A stretch of DNA of 64,000 nucleotides. Source: Nocardia xishanensis NBRC 101358. Its GTDB lineage: Bacteria > Actinomycetota > Actinomycetes > Mycobacteriales > Mycobacteriaceae. Below, in pieces: positions 41,244-50,607 of the stretch. How positions within the stretch are numbered: the first letter of the stretch is position 1; every line of letters starts with the position of its first letter. The DNA is taken from positions 62,001 to 126,000 of the forward strand of contig NZ_BDCF01000002.1 in the NCBI RefSeq assembly GCF_001613365.1, given 5' to 3'. The notes below the pieces were generated by a model, which searched no databases, was not told the origin of the DNA, and was given only the letters and a program-made list of their open reading frames with translations. A program made the translations under genes and the position numbers.

Positions 41244-41636
41244 ATGACCATTCACACCACCGAATGGACCATGATCAGCGACCTGACCCCCGAATCGGCT
41301 TACCGCGATGGCGAATCCAGCGCCGACACGTGGCGGCTGAGCTGGTTGCCGGGTCGCACACTCTCCCTCGAGCAGGCCTTGGCCGGCATGGAGCTGGACG
41401 AATTGCTCAGCGACCCGGACATGGTGCACGACCGAATGACGCACGCGCGCGCCGCCGCGCGGGCCGACCGGCTGGGCATCCTGCTCGACCACGCGATCAT
41501 CTTGCTGCACAAGCGGATCGTCGCGCGATTACGGGAGCGGCCGGACGAGTCGGCGTCCGGCCCCGTCGGCGCATGCGGTTCTCGAGCGCACGGTTTGCCG
41601 CCAAGGGCGAGCGGTCCGCCGCGCGTGTACGGGTGA
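41244..41636 (+). CDS. Small conserved protein, tandem paralogue 2
   Basis: 130 residues from ATG 41244 with GGAGG upstream, 15 bp after paralogue 1. Shares MTIHTTEWTMISDLTPESAY and WRLSWLPGRTLSLEQALAGM with it, then a longer helical region (DHAIILLHKRIVARLRERPD) and a Gly/Pro-rich tail. The two genes are certainly co-transcribed. Function unknown. Confidence 0.65.
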   Translation: MTIHTTEWTMISDLTPESAYRDGESSADTWRLSWLPGRTLSLEQALAGMELDELLSDPDMVHDRMTHARAAARADRLGILLDHAIILLHKRIVARLRERPDESASGPVGACGSRAHGLPPRASGPPRVYG

Positions 41637-41665
41637 CTCGCTCCGGCTCGGGATCAGCGCCGGAT

Positions 41666-42742
41666 TCAGGTCCTCGCCACGTTGTCCGCGCCGACCGCGT
41701 CGGCGATCGAGCGGTAGCCGTGGTCGCGCAGACGCGCGGCGAGGCCGCGGTGGATCTTGCGGGTCCAGAACGGGCCGCCATAGATGAAGCCGGTGAAACC
41801 CTGGAGCAGGCTGGCGCCCGCGAGGATGCGCTCGAAGGCCTGGTCGGGAGTTTCGATGCCGCCGACGGAGATCAGCACGAGGCGATCGCCGACGCGCCGG
41901 TAGAGCCTGCGCAGCACCTCGAGCGAGCGTTCGGCCACGGGCGCGCCGGACAGGCCGCCCGCGCCCATGGCCGCGACCTCGGCGGCGTCGGTGCGCAGGC
42001 CGTCGCGGCGAATGGTGGTGTTGGTGGCGACGATGCCCGCGAGGCCGAGTTCCAGCGCGAGGTCTGCGACGGCGTCGATGTCGTCGTCGGACAGGTCGGG
42101 GGCGATCTTCACCAGAACCGGCACCTGGACGGTGTCGAGCACGGCCCGCAGCAGCGGGCGCAGCGATTCCACGGCTTGCAGGTCGCGCAGACCGGGGGTG
42201 TTGGGGGAGCTGACGTTGACCACGACGAAGTCGGCCAGCGGACCGAGCAGTGCGGCGCTGGTCGCGTAGTCGGCGGCGGCGTCGGCCGCTTCGACGATCT
42301 TGGTCTTGCCGATGTTCGCGCCGATCGGGACGGTGGCGGCCCTGGCGCGCAGCTGGTCGGCGGCGCGGGCTGCGCCGTGGTTGTTGAAGCCCATCCGGTT
42401 GATCAGGGCGCGGTCGGCCGGGAGCCGGAACATCCGAGGCGCCGGATTGCCGGGCTGGGCCTGGGCGGTGACGGTGCCGACTTCGGCGAAGCCCCAGCCG
42501 AACGGACCCCAGATGTCGGCGCCTTCGGCGTTCTTGTCGAAACCGGCCGCCAGACCGAGCGGGGCGGGGAACTCGACGCCGAAGACGGTATTGCGCAGGA
42601 TCGGGTCGTCGACGACCGCGAGCCGCTTCACCAGCAGCCGGGTCGGCGCGAAACGGGCGGCCACGCGCATGGCCGCGAAGGCGAGATGGTGAATGCGTTC
42701 CGGCGGAACCAGGAACATCAAGCGAAGCAGCAGTGCGTACAT
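41666..42742 (-). CDS. pyrD: Dihydroorotate dehydrogenase (quinone), class 2
   Basis: 358 residues from ATG 42742. FMN- and orotate-binding motifs: [50 protein letters not shown] (catalytic Ser), [36 protein letters not shown] and a [11 protein letters not shown] end. The hydrophobic N-terminal helix ([18 protein letters not shown]) inserts in the membrane and passes electrons to quinone. M. tuberculosis pyrD (Rv2139) has the same neighbours (lppL and a DUF5703 gene). Pyrimidine biosynthesis. Confidence 0.95.
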   Translation of the reverse strand: MYALLLRLMFLVPPERIHHLAFAAMRVAARFAPTRLLVKRLAVVDDPILRNTVFGVEFPAPLGLAAGFDKNAEGADIWGPFGWGFAEVGTVTAQAQPGNPAPRMFRLPADRALINRMGFNNHGAARAADQLRARAATVPIGANIGKTKIVEAADAAADYATSAALLGPLADFVVVNVSSPNTPGLRDLQAVESLRPLLRAVLDTVQVPVLVKIAPDLSDDDIDAVADLALELGLAGIVATNTTIRRDGLRTDAAEVAAMGAGGLSGAPVAERSLEVLRRLYRRVGDRLVLISVGGIETPDQAFERILAGASLLQGFTGFIYGGPFWTRKIHRGLAARLRDHGYRSIADAVGADNVART

Positions 42743-42747
42743 CCGCC

Positions 42748-42996
42748 TCACATCCCCGGCTCTGGCTGGGGTAGTAGCGAGGTCTTGCGACGACGCAGCA
42801 GCACCTTGCGGCTGCCGTCGGTGTAGGCGCGCACGCGCGAGAGCTCCCATCCGCCGAATTCGGCCTGAATCGCCAGGCGCATCGAGGCGGTCACCCTGGT
42901 CACGTCTTTCGGTAAGCGCAGCGGGACGTATTCGTAGTCGTCGCTGCTGGTCTCCCAGTTCGCCGGTAATGCTGTGCGGGAGCTTTTCGGCGCCAT
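42748..42996 (-). CDS. DUF5703 family protein (Rv2137c-like)
   Basis: 82 residues from ATG 42996; shares a base with the lppL stop (TGATG). [38 protein letters not shown] and [11 protein letters not shown] are typical of DUF5703, a small actinobacterial family. Lies 5 bp before pyrD, matching M. tuberculosis synteny. Function unknown. Confidence 0.8.
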   Translation of the reverse strand: MAPKSSRTALPANWETSSDDYEYVPLRLPKDVTRVTASMRLAIQAEFGGWELSRVRAYTDGSRKVLLRRRKTSLLPQPEPGM

Positions 42997-44033
42997 CACT
43001 GCCCTCTCTTCAGCTGGTCCGCGCGGATCCGCTGGACACCGTCCCCGGTGGCGGATCCGACGAACAGATCACCGGTGCGCTCGTCGACGGTCACCGAATC
43101 GGGCTGCCGGACGGTCGGAAAGCGTCCCACTTCCTCCGGTATACCCGTCGACAGATCGAATCCGACGACTTCGTTGCTCTGGGTGCACGTCACCCACACG
43201 GTCTCGGACCGTCGATCGTAGGTGAGCGCGTAAGGCGACGATCCTACCGGGAAACGCTGGCGCAGCACGAGCGGCCCGGTGGTGTAGACCAGCAGTTCCT
43301 CGCCCGCGGTGTCGGTGACGATCACCCTGCCGAAGTGGTCGGAGATCATGTTGGTCGCGCCGTCGCCCGCGCGCAGGGCGAGGCCGAGGCGGTCTTTGGC
43401 CGGGTCGATCTCGGTGACGGAGGTCTGGCGGCGGTCGAGCACCGCGATGCGGTCGGCGGTAAGCGCGACGACGTCCGCCGAGGCCAGGCCGGAGACGGAG
43501 TCGCGCACGTCGCCGTCGGGACCGAGGACACGGACCGCGCCGTCGGCGGTGCCGACGACCAGCGTGCCGTCCTCGCGCTGACGGACCGAGCGGACGTCAC
43601 CCTCGACGGGCGTCTCGGTGATCGCGCCGCTCGCGGTGTCGACGTGGATGACGAAGCCGGGTGCGGCGACCAGGACCTCGCCGGATTTGCCCTGGGCCAG
43701 GCTGGTCCCGTGCGCGGGCAGGGTGACGGTGCGCTGGCCCGCGCCCGCGGGGGCGGCGGGATCGATCAGGAAGAGCACGGTGGAGCTGTCGCTGCTCGCG
43801 TCGAGCGCGGCGAGCAGGCCGGTGCCGGATTCGGCCAACAGATTGCGGATCGGGGCGCTCAGGCCGATCACCTGGCCCACGGGCGGGGTACGGGGCGTGG
43901 GCGCGGCAGCGGCGGTCGCGGGTTCGCGGGTCGGGACGTCGGGTTCGCCCTTGTCGGAAGCACATCCGGCCAGCAGTGCGAGCACCGCCAAGGCGACGAG
44001 CGCTGAGGGGACCGAGCCGCGAGGGCGCACCAC
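42996..44033 (-). CDS. lppL: LppL-like lipoprotein with YncE/beta-propeller fold
   Basis: 345 residues from GTG 44033. Lipobox [10 protein letters not shown] with Cys23 is a clear Sec-lipoprotein signal. The mature part has repeated four-strand blades with the YncE/PQQ-like pattern ([59 protein letters not shown]). Anchored on the outer face of the membrane. LppL in M. tuberculosis (Rv2138) is next to pyrD, as here. Function unknown. Confidence 0.82.
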   Translation of the reverse strand: MVRPRGSVPSALVALAVLALLAGCASDKGEPDVPTREPATAAAAPTPRTPPVGQVIGLSAPIRNLLAESGTGLLAALDASSDSSTVLFLIDPAAPAGAGQRTVTLPAHGTSLAQGKSGEVLVAAPGFVIHVDTASGAITETPVEGDVRSVRQREDGTLVVGTADGAVRVLGPDGDVRDSVSGLASADVVALTADRIAVLDRRQTSVTEIDPAKDRLGLALRAGDGATNMISDHFGRVIVTDTAGEELLVYTTGPLVLRQRFPVGSSPYALTYDRRSETVWVTCTQSNEVVGFDLSTGIPEEVGRFPTVRQPDSVTVDERTGDLFVGSATGDGVQRIRADQLKRGQ

Positions 44034-44182
44034 CGAACTCCTCCTACCGACGAATCAACCCGACGTCACCATCTGACCATGATGGCGCAACACCGCCACC
44101 GACCGGGGGTGGCGGCGGCACCGAATTACCCGTGATGGGGGTTACCGTGTAATCAAACAGTGTCCGACTCAGGGAGATCCGG

Positions 44183-44539
44183 TTGAAAGCCGACCATCCA
44201 TCGGGATTTGCCATCGATGACATAACCGTTGGTCCGTTTGCTCACGGGTTCGGCACCACCGCCGATGGCAGGCCGTACGCGTTCCGCACGGTGCGCTCGA
44301 TCCTGACCCTCGAGATCTACCGCGCCGACCTGGACAGCGATGTGCCGGCTCCGGAGGATGTGGTCGCGGTGGCGGAGGTGCGGGTCACCGACGTCGACCT
44401 GGACGACGAACGCAGTGTGGTCGCGCTGGTGCGCGACATGATCCCCGACGCGGTTCCGGTCGAAGCGGCCGCGGACCGGGACGTCACGACGGTGCGCGCC
44501 CTGCTCGCGCGAATCAGTTCCGTCATCGATGGTATGTAG
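44183..44539 (+). CDS. Hypothetical protein
   Basis: 118 residues from TTG 44183, with GGGAGATCC upstream. Acidic soluble protein with beta-type and helical segments (FAHGFGTTADGRPYAFRTVR, VVALVRDMIPDAVPVE). No family recognised. 6 bp before the Mtb12-like lipoprotein gene, so probably one operon. Confidence 0.55.
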   Translation: MKADHPSGFAIDDITVGPFAHGFGTTADGRPYAFRTVRSILTLEIYRADLDSDVPAPEDVVAVAEVRVTDVDLDDERSVVALVRDMIPDAVPVEAAADRDVTTVRALLARISSVIDGM

Positions 44540-44545
44540 GTAGTG

Positions 44546-45082
44546 ATGTACTCCACACGAATCGCCCGAATGGGGCTGGCCGCGCTCGCCTGTGTCACGG
44601 TGGCCGCGACCGCCGCCTGCAATTCGGGTCCGGACGAGGCATCGGTCGAGACGGCCCGCTCCAAGGCCATCGCCGAGCTGTCCTCGTCCGCCGCCGCCAC
44701 CTCCAGCGCCATCGCCAACCGGCCGATGCCGACCGCCGCCGACCTCGACGCCCAGATCAAGCGGGCGCTGGACCCGGCGCTGCCCGACAGCGAACGCACG
44801 GCGCTGATCGAGGACGGCGACGCCTTCCGCGACGCCATCCCCGACATGTACCGGGCGCTGCAGGACAACCCGCGCGCCGTCTACGGCGTCACCGATCCCG
44901 TCTTCGACAACCGCGACGGCACCCTGACCGCCACCATGCGACTGGACAGGGACGGCACCGGCACCGCCGTGCGCACCACCGTCGTGCACTTCGTCTACCT
45001 CGACGGCCGCTGGAAGATCTCCCGCACCGACCTGTGCGGCATCCTGCGCTCAGCCGATTACCGCACCGCGGCGTGCGGCTAG
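44546..45082 (+). CDS. Mtb12-like secreted/lipoprotein antigen
   Basis: 178 residues from ATG 44546. Lipobox-like VAATAACNSG at residues 20-29 suggests a lipoprotein. C-terminal domain with TADLDAQIKRALDPA, ... TVVHFVYLDGRWKISRTDL, CGI resembles the low-molecular-weight antigen Mtb12 C-terminal fold. Helical linker precedes it. Function unknown; expressed in the pyrD-lppL neighbourhood. Confidence 0.55.
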   Translation: MYSTRIARMGLAALACVTVAATAACNSGPDEASVETARSKAIAELSSSAAATSSAIANRPMPTAADLDAQIKRALDPALPDSERTALIEDGDAFRDAIPDMYRALQDNPRAVYGVTDPVFDNRDGTLTATMRLDRDGTGTAVRTTVVHFVYLDGRWKISRTDLCGILRSADYRTAACG

Positions 45083-45098
45083 CGGCGCGGCCCGGAAA

Positions 45099-47192
45099 AT
45101 GCTGCATTCCGGTTTCCTGGGGTGGGGGCGGTTCGTCCACCGCTATCGCTATCTCGTGCTGGCCGGGTTCGCTCTGGCCGTGCTGCTGTCCGGCTGGTAC
45201 GGGCGCGACCTGACCGAACGGCTCAGCCAGGAGGGCTGGTTCGACGAGAGCAGCGAATCGGTGGCCGCGTCCGAACTGGCCGACGCCACTTTCGGCCGCG
45301 ACACCGACAGCGACCTGATCCTGCTCTACACCGTGCCCGATGGCAGCACCGTCGACTCCCCTGAGGTGCGCGCCGCGGTCACCGCCCAGCTGCGCGGCCT
45401 GCTCGAACGCTACCCGGACCGGATACTGAAGATCGACAGCTACTGGGACAGCCCGTTCACCGCCAACGCCAGCGACGCCACCAAAACTCACGCCTTCGCC
45501 AGCGTCGGACTCTGCGGCGAGGGCACCGCCACCGTCGAGAACTATCTCGCGATCAAAGACGCGCTCGGCGCGGGCAGCGAAGGCGGCGGGCCGGGCGGCA
45601 CCACGGTGCAACTGGCGGGGTTGCAGCCGATCGTCGAGGGCATCAACACCGGGATGCAGAACGACATCGAGCGCGCGGAGCTGATCGCGCTGCCGATCGT
45701 CGCGATCATGTTGTATTTCGTGTTCGGCGGGGTGATCGGGGCGCTGCTGCCGGTGATCATCGGCGGGATGACCATCCTGGGCACCCAGGGCATGTTGCGC
45801 TTGCTCACCGACCACATCGAGGTCAACGTCTTCGCCAACGCCGTGATGACGCTGGTCAGTCTCGGTCTTGCCATCGACTACGGCCTGTTCACCGTCACCC
45901 GGTTTCGCGAGGAGCTCGCGGCCGGACGCAGCGTGGAGGAGGCGACCGCCCGCACCGTGGCGACGGCGGGACGCACGGTGATGTTCTCCGCCGCGATCAT
46001 CGCGATCAGCCTCGCGGCGCTGTTCATCTTCCCCAACGGAGTGCTGCGCTCGGTGCCCTACGGCGGCATCAGCTCGGTGCTGCTCGCGGCGCTGCTCTCG
46101 GTGACGGCGCTGCCAGCCGCGCTGAGCATCGTCGGCCGCCGCATCGATTTCCTCGGCTGGAAACGCTTCTCCCGCACCAAGACCGAAGCCCAGATCGACG
46201 CGGGGTTCTTCTCCCGGCTCGCGCTGTTCGCCATGCGGCGGCCGTGGGCGGTGGCCGTGCCGATCGTGCTGGTGCTACTGGCGTTGAGCATCCCGTTCCG
46301 CAATATCGAATTCGGCGGGATCAGCGAACGCTACCTCGCCGAGGACAATCCGGCCCGCGTCGCCCAGGAGAGCTTCGACGAGCTGTTTCCCAGCTTCCGT
46401 ACCGAGCCGTTGAAACTCGTTGTGGTCGGGGCGAATTCGCAGCAGCTCGGCGACATCCGCTACGCGGCCAACCAGGTGCCCGGCCTGACCGGGCGCTTCG
46501 AACCGTCGGCGGCGACCAAGGACGGCGTCAACGTCCTCAACGCCGGATTGACCGACAAACGCGACGCCGACGCCGTGATCGCCGCGCTGCGCGCCATTCC
46601 CGAACCGCCGGGCGTGCGGGTGATGGTGGCAGGCGTGCCCGCGCTCGAGCGCGACAGCATCAACGGATTGCTCGACGGCTTGCCGATGCTGGTCGCGATC
46701 CTGGCCGGTACCGCGTTGGCGGTGATGTTCATCGCGTTCCGTTCGATCGTGCTCGCGCTCAAAGCCGTCGCCATGAGCGCGTTGAGTCTCGTCTCGACGC
46801 TGGGCATCCTCACCTGGATCTTCGTGGAAGGACACGGGGCGGACGCCTTCCGGTTCACACCGGGGCCGCTGATGTTCGCGGTGCTGGCGTTGATCGTGAC
46901 GGTCGTGTTCGGACTCTCCACCGACTACGAGGTCTTTCTGCTGTCCCGTGTCGTCGAGGCGCGGCAGGCGGGAGCCGACGCGCCGGAGGCCATCCGCTAC
47001 GGCATCGCGCACACGGGCGGGGTGATCACCTCGGCCGCCGCCATCCTCATCGTGGTGACCGGCGCGTTCGGCTTCTCCGACCTGGTGCTGATGAAATACA
47101 TCGCCTACGGCATGATCGCCGCGCTGATCATCGACGCGACCGTTATCAGGATGCTGCTGACCCCCGCCGTGTTGAAGCTGATCTGGCGGTAG
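45099..47192 (+). CDS. MmpL/RND-type transporter
   Basis: 697 residues, twelve predicted membrane helices in two six-helix halves. Two proton-relay motifs: SLGLAIDYGLFTVTRF and FGLSTDYEVFLLSRVVEA, with paired Asp-Tyr residues. The periplasmic loops are short compared with MmpL3, and the C-terminal cytoplasmic domain is absent. Likely exports a lipid or small molecule. No MmpS partner adjoins it. Convergent with hmuV. Confidence 0.9.
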   Translation: MLHSGFLGWGRFVHRYRYLVLAGFALAVLLSGWYGRDLTERLSQEGWFDESSESVAASELADATFGRDTDSDLILLYTVPDGSTVDSPEVRAAVTAQLRGLLERYPDRILKIDSYWDSPFTANASDATKTHAFASVGLCGEGTATVENYLAIKDALGAGSEGGGPGGTTVQLAGLQPIVEGINTGMQNDIERAELIALPIVAIMLYFVFGGVIGALLPVIIGGMTILGTQGMLRLLTDHIEVNVFANAVMTLVSLGLAIDYGLFTVTRFREELAAGRSVEEATARTVATAGRTVMFSAAIIAISLAALFIFPNGVLRSVPYGGISSVLLAALLSVTALPAALSIVGRRIDFLGWKRFSRTKTEAQIDAGFFSRLALFAMRRPWAVAVPIVLVLLALSIPFRNIEFGGISERYLAEDNPARVAQESFDELFPSFRTEPLKLVVVGANSQQLGDIRYAANQVPGLTGRFEPSAATKDGVNVLNAGLTDKRDADAVIAALRAIPEPPGVRVMVAGVPALERDSINGLLDGLPMLVAILAGTALAVMFIAFRSIVLALKAVAMSALSLVSTLGILTWIFVEGHGADAFRFTPGPLMFAVLALIVTVVFGLSTDYEVFLLSRVVEARQAGADAPEAIRYGIAHTGGVITSAAAILIVVTGAFGFSDLVLMKYIAYGMIAALIIDATVIRMLLTPAVLKLIWR

Positions 47193-47209
47193 GCGGGACG
47201 CAGACGGGA

Positions 47210-48073
47210 TCAGCGCCGGACCGGAAGGACCAGCTGGGCGCCGGTGACGGGATGGTCGAGTACTTCGACCGGATGCTGGTAGACCCGGCTCAGCAGTTCG
47301 GTGGTGAGCACCTCGCGCGGCGGGCCGTCGGCGGCGACGCGGCCGGATTCCAGTACGGCGACGCGGTCGGCGTAGGCGGCGGCGATGCCGAGGTCGTGCA
47401 GCACGACGACCACCGCCGCGCCCGCGGCCGCCCGCTCGGTGGCCAGCCGCAGCACCGCTTCCTGGTGGCCGAGATCCAATGCGGCAGTGGGTTCGTCGAG
47501 CAGCAGGGTGGCGGTGTCCTGCGCGAGGACGCGGGCCAGGGCGACGCGCGCGCGTTCACCGCCGGACAGCGTCGGGAACGATCGCATGGCCAGGTGCGCG
47601 ACGTCGGCCGACGCCATGGCCGCCGCGACGAACTCGTCGTCTCGTTCGCCGCGCTCGGTGCGCACCCACGGCGCCCTGCCCATGGCCACGACTTCGCGGG
47701 CGGTGAACGGGAATCCCACGGTGTGACTCTGCGGCAGCACCGCGCGCCTGCGCGCCATGTCCAGCGGCGTCCAGTGCTCCAGCGCGCGGCCGTCCAGTTC
47801 GACGGACCCCTCGCTGAGCGCCAGCTCCCCGGCCAACGCGGCCAACAGCGTGGACTTGCCCGCCCCGTTCGGTCCAACCAGCGCGACGATCTCACCCGCG
47901 GCGACCGCGAAATCGACCGTATCCAGCACGCGCCGCAGGTGCGTGCTCGCGCCGCCGCGCCGGTCGACGCTCACCCCGCGCGCCCGCAACGTCACCGTCC
48001 CGCGCTCGGGGCGCTGCGGCTCCTCCTGCGTCCGGCCGAGCATCGCGCCCAGTCCCTGCCGCATGCCACTCAC
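47210..48073 (-). CDS. hmuV: Haem ABC transporter ATP-binding protein HmuV
   Basis: 287 residues from GTG 48073 with GGAGG 7 nt upstream. Walker A LVGPNGAGKSTLL, signature SGGERARVALARVL, Walker B TATLLLDEPTAALDLGHQEA, switch VVLHDLGIAAAYADRV. The combination with HmuU and HmuT identifies a haem importer. 175 bp after hmuU, a gap larger than usual but on the same strand. Confidence 0.9.
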   Translation of the reverse strand: MSGMRQGLGAMLGRTQEEPQRPERGTVTLRARGVSVDRRGGASTHLRRVLDTVDFAVAAGEIVALVGPNGAGKSTLLAALAGELALSEGSVELDGRALEHWTPLDMARRRAVLPQSHTVGFPFTAREVVAMGRAPWVRTERGERDDEFVAAAMASADVAHLAMRSFPTLSGGERARVALARVLAQDTATLLLDEPTAALDLGHQEAVLRLATERAAAGAAVVVVLHDLGIAAAYADRVAVLESGRVAADGPPREVLTTELLSRVYQHPVEVLDHPVTGAQLVLPVRR

Positions 48074-48248
48074 CGGCGACCTCCGATCCTCTGATCATCC
48101 GCGCCACCCGCCATGCCCACGGCGCGATCGACCGACGCGTCCGTCGGCCGGGCGGCAACGCGTTGTGCACCGGCAGGCCGCTGAAAGTGCGCGCGGTGCG
48201 TCCTCGCGGCAACTGCAGAGCCGCGCGATCGGTACGGGCGGGTCGCGG

Positions 48249-49394
48249 TCATCCCCAGCCTCCGGCGCGGGCGCGAGTGCGGCGGAGCAACCAGAAGAAG
48301 AAGGGACCGCCGATGAGCGAGGTGAGCATGCCGAGCGGAAGATCGGCGTTGTCGACGAGGGAGCGGGCCGCGACGTCGGCGGCCAGCAGCACCACCGCGC
48401 CGACGATGGCGCTGAGTGGGATCAGCACGCGATGGCCGGGACCGACGAGCATCCGCACCAGATGCGGGACGATCAGGCCGACGAACAGGATGATTCCGGT
48501 GAACGCGACGCCCGCGGTGGCGAGCACCGCCACGATGACGATGACATTGCGACGCAATCGTTCCACGTCGACGCCGAGATGGCGGGCGGCGGATTCACCC
48601 AGCGCCAGCAGGTCCAGGCGCGGCGCCACCGCGATCGCGGCCAGTACGCCCAGGGCGGCGAGCGGGGCGACGACCGCCACCGACTCCCAGCTCGCGCCGT
48701 TGAGACTGCCCAACTGCCAGAACACGATCTGGTCGCGCGCCGCGGGGGAGGCGACGAACAGCAGGAACGCGATCAGGCCGCCCGCGAAAGCATTGATCGC
48801 CACGCCGGTGAGCACCAAGGTCACCACTTCGGTGCGGCCGTTGGAGCGCGCGAGCAGATACACCAGCAGCGTGGTGAACAGGCCCGCGACGAACGCCGCG
48901 GCGGCGACCGACCATGCCGCGACGAACGCGCCGCCGACCACGATCACGGTGCCCGCACCGACCGCCGCGCCCGCCGAAACGCCGATCACGCCGGGCTCGG
49001 CCAGCGGATTGGCGAACACACCCTGCAACAACGCACCCGCTGTCGCCAGCGCCGCGCCCACCAGCATCGCCAGCACCACCCGGGGGAAACGCACCTCCCA
49101 CAGCGTCACCTCACCGGCCGGATGGGCGGGCAACGGCCCCCAGTCCAGACCGATCCGGTGGAACACGCTGCCCGCGACCTCCGCGGGCGAGGTCGGCACC
49201 TGACCGATGGCGGCGGACGCCAAGGCCAGCACCACCAACGCGGCGATCGCCACCGCGAACGCGACGGTGATCCGCGAGACCGAGCGGGTGCGCGCCGGAA
49301 CCGGCTCGGGCGGCGGCGACTCGATGCTGTTCTCCCGCACGGGCCCGGCGCCGTTGGCCGATGAAACGGACGATGTGCCCGCCCGATCGCTCAT
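48249..49394 (-). CDS. hmuU: Haem ABC transporter permease HmuU
   Basis: 381 residues from ATG 49394. FecCD-type permease of about ten helices; LATAGALLQGVFANPLAEPG, VIGVSAGAAVGAGTVIVVGG and GFVGLIVPH-type FVGLIVPHLVRMLVGPGHR (coupling helix to HmuV) are visible. N-terminal 40 residues are a disordered Pro/Arg segment. Follows hmuT across a tandem repeat. Confidence 0.92.
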   Translation of the reverse strand: MSDRAGTSSVSSANGAGPVRENSIESPPPEPVPARTRSVSRITVAFAVAIAALVVLALASAAIGQVPTSPAEVAGSVFHRIGLDWGPLPAHPAGEVTLWEVRFPRVVLAMLVGAALATAGALLQGVFANPLAEPGVIGVSAGAAVGAGTVIVVGGAFVAAWSVAAAAFVAGLFTTLLVYLLARSNGRTEVVTLVLTGVAINAFAGGLIAFLLFVASPAARDQIVFWQLGSLNGASWESVAVVAPLAALGVLAAIAVAPRLDLLALGESAARHLGVDVERLRRNVIVIVAVLATAGVAFTGIILFVGLIVPHLVRMLVGPGHRVLIPLSAIVGAVVLLAADVAARSLVDNADLPLGMLTSLIGGPFFFWLLRRTRARAGGWG

Positions 49395-49550
49395 GCCTGC
49401 GCCTCGCTGGCGCTCGGCTCCGGCATGCGCGAGGCGCGCTGGCACACGATTCGCTCACTGCGTTCGCTCATGCCTGCGCCTCGCTGGCGCTCGGCTCCGG
49501 CATGCGCGAGGCGCGCTGGCACACGATTCGCTCACTGCCTTCGCTCATGC
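49389..49550. repeat. 77-bp tandem repeat, two copies plus partial, between hmuT and hmuU
   Basis: The intergenic DNA 49395-49544 consists almost wholly of two copies of a 77-bp unit (starts at about 49392 and 49469) with a third beginning at 49546. Each has an imperfect palindrome (GCGCCTCGC...GCGAGGCGC). Such GAACG-AGTGAGCGAA-type elements are common repetitive DNA in Nocardia-like genomes. The repeat overlaps the hmuT stop and the hmuU start. Confidence 0.75.
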
Positions 49551-50588
49551 CGGCACGGCGCCGTAGACGGCATCATCGAGCGCGGCGACCACGCGCCCGG
49601 TGTTCGGGCCGAAGCTCAGCAGCACCCCATCGGCCATATCGACGACGCGGCGGTTCTTGCCGGCCGGTGTCTGCGCGATGCCGGGGACCTTCAGCAGTCC
49701 ATCCACGCCGCCGACCGAGCTCAGCCCGTCGGTCATGACGAGCAGCACATCGGGGGCGGAACTGATCATCGCCTCGCTGGTGATGGCGGTGAACGGTTCG
49801 GTCAACCCGGCCGCGGTGCCCGCATCCTCGCCGCCGATGGCAGTGATCAGCTGGTCGGCGCCGGAGCCGGGCCCGGCCATCATCGTGATGGCGGTGCTGC
49901 GCAAGTACAGGAACGCGATCCGCAACGGCTTGTCGTGGGCGGCAGCCCCGGTGGACGCGGCGGCGATCTCGTCGCGTGTGCGGTCGGCCAGGGCGCGACC
50001 GCGGTCGGGGACGCCGAGTGCGGCGGCGACGGCCTCGATCTGGGGCACCACGCCCGCCATGGTTCGCTGCGGGTCGAAGTAGACGACCGTCACCCCGGCC
50101 GCGCGCAGCTGCTCCCGTATCGCGGGCGTTGCGCTGGTGGTGTCGGTGAGGAACACCGTGGGGCGCAGTGCCAGAACCGATTCCACGTTCATCGAGCCGT
50201 TGCCGCCGGTCACGATCGGCAGGTCCTCGATCGCGGGGAACACCCCCGAGGTGCTGCGCCCGACGAGGTTGGCGCCGAGACCGAGCGCCCAGACGGTCTG
50301 GACGAGGGTGCCGTAGCGGTCGGCGGCGATGATGCGGTCGGCCGAGGTGACCGTGACCTCGGTGCCGTCGAAGGAACGCACTGTCGCGGGCAGCGCAGGA
50401 GTCGGAGCCGGACCGATCGGCACCGGCTGCTGGTCGCCGACCGTGGCCGTGCTCGGCCCGCGCTGGCCGGAACCCGCCGCGCCACCGTCGCTGCCGCCGC
50501 ACGCCGCGGTTCCGGCGAACAGGGTCAGGGCGAGGGCGAGGAGAAGGTAGCGAACCACCCCGGAACGGACACGGTCGAGGAACCTCAT
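49545..50588 (-). CDS. hmuT: Haem ABC transporter substrate-binding lipoprotein HmuT
   Basis: 347 residues from ATG 50588. Signal peptide ends in lipobox-like LFAGTAACGG (Cys30). The mature part is a class III helical-backbone binding protein: VTVTSADRIIAADRYGTLVQ, GRSTSGVFPAIEDLPIVTGG, PDVLLVMTDGLSS. Binds haem outside the cell and docks on HmuUV. An IdeR/DtxR-like box overlaps its start codon, indicating iron repression. Confidence 0.9.
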   Translation of the reverse strand: MRFLDRVRSGVVRYLLLALALTLFAGTAACGGSDGGAAGSGQRGPSTATVGDQQPVPIGPAPTPALPATVRSFDGTEVTVTSADRIIAADRYGTLVQTVWALGLGANLVGRSTSGVFPAIEDLPIVTGGNGSMNVESVLALRPTVFLTDTTSATPAIREQLRAAGVTVVYFDPQRTMAGVVPQIEAVAAALGVPDRGRALADRTRDEIAAASTGAAAHDKPLRIAFLYLRSTAITMMAGPGSGADQLITAIGGEDAGTAAGLTEPFTAITSEAMISSAPDVLLVMTDGLSSVGGVDGLLKVPGIAQTPAGKNRRVVDMADGVLLSFGPNTGRVVAALDDAVYGAVPA

Positions 50589-50606
50589 GAGGCAAGCCTA
50601 ATCTGC
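50588..50606 (-). promoter_or_regulatory. IdeR/DtxR-like iron box at the hmuT start
   Basis: The minus-strand 19-mer GCAGATTAGGCTTGCCTCA (50606-50588) matches 13 of 19 positions of the IdeR consensus TTAGGTTAGGCTAACCTAA. Its core TTAGGC-TT-GCCTCA is a near-perfect dyad and overlaps the ATG of hmuT. Expected to mediate iron-dependent repression of hmuTUV. Confidence 0.6.
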
Positions 50607-50607
50607 G

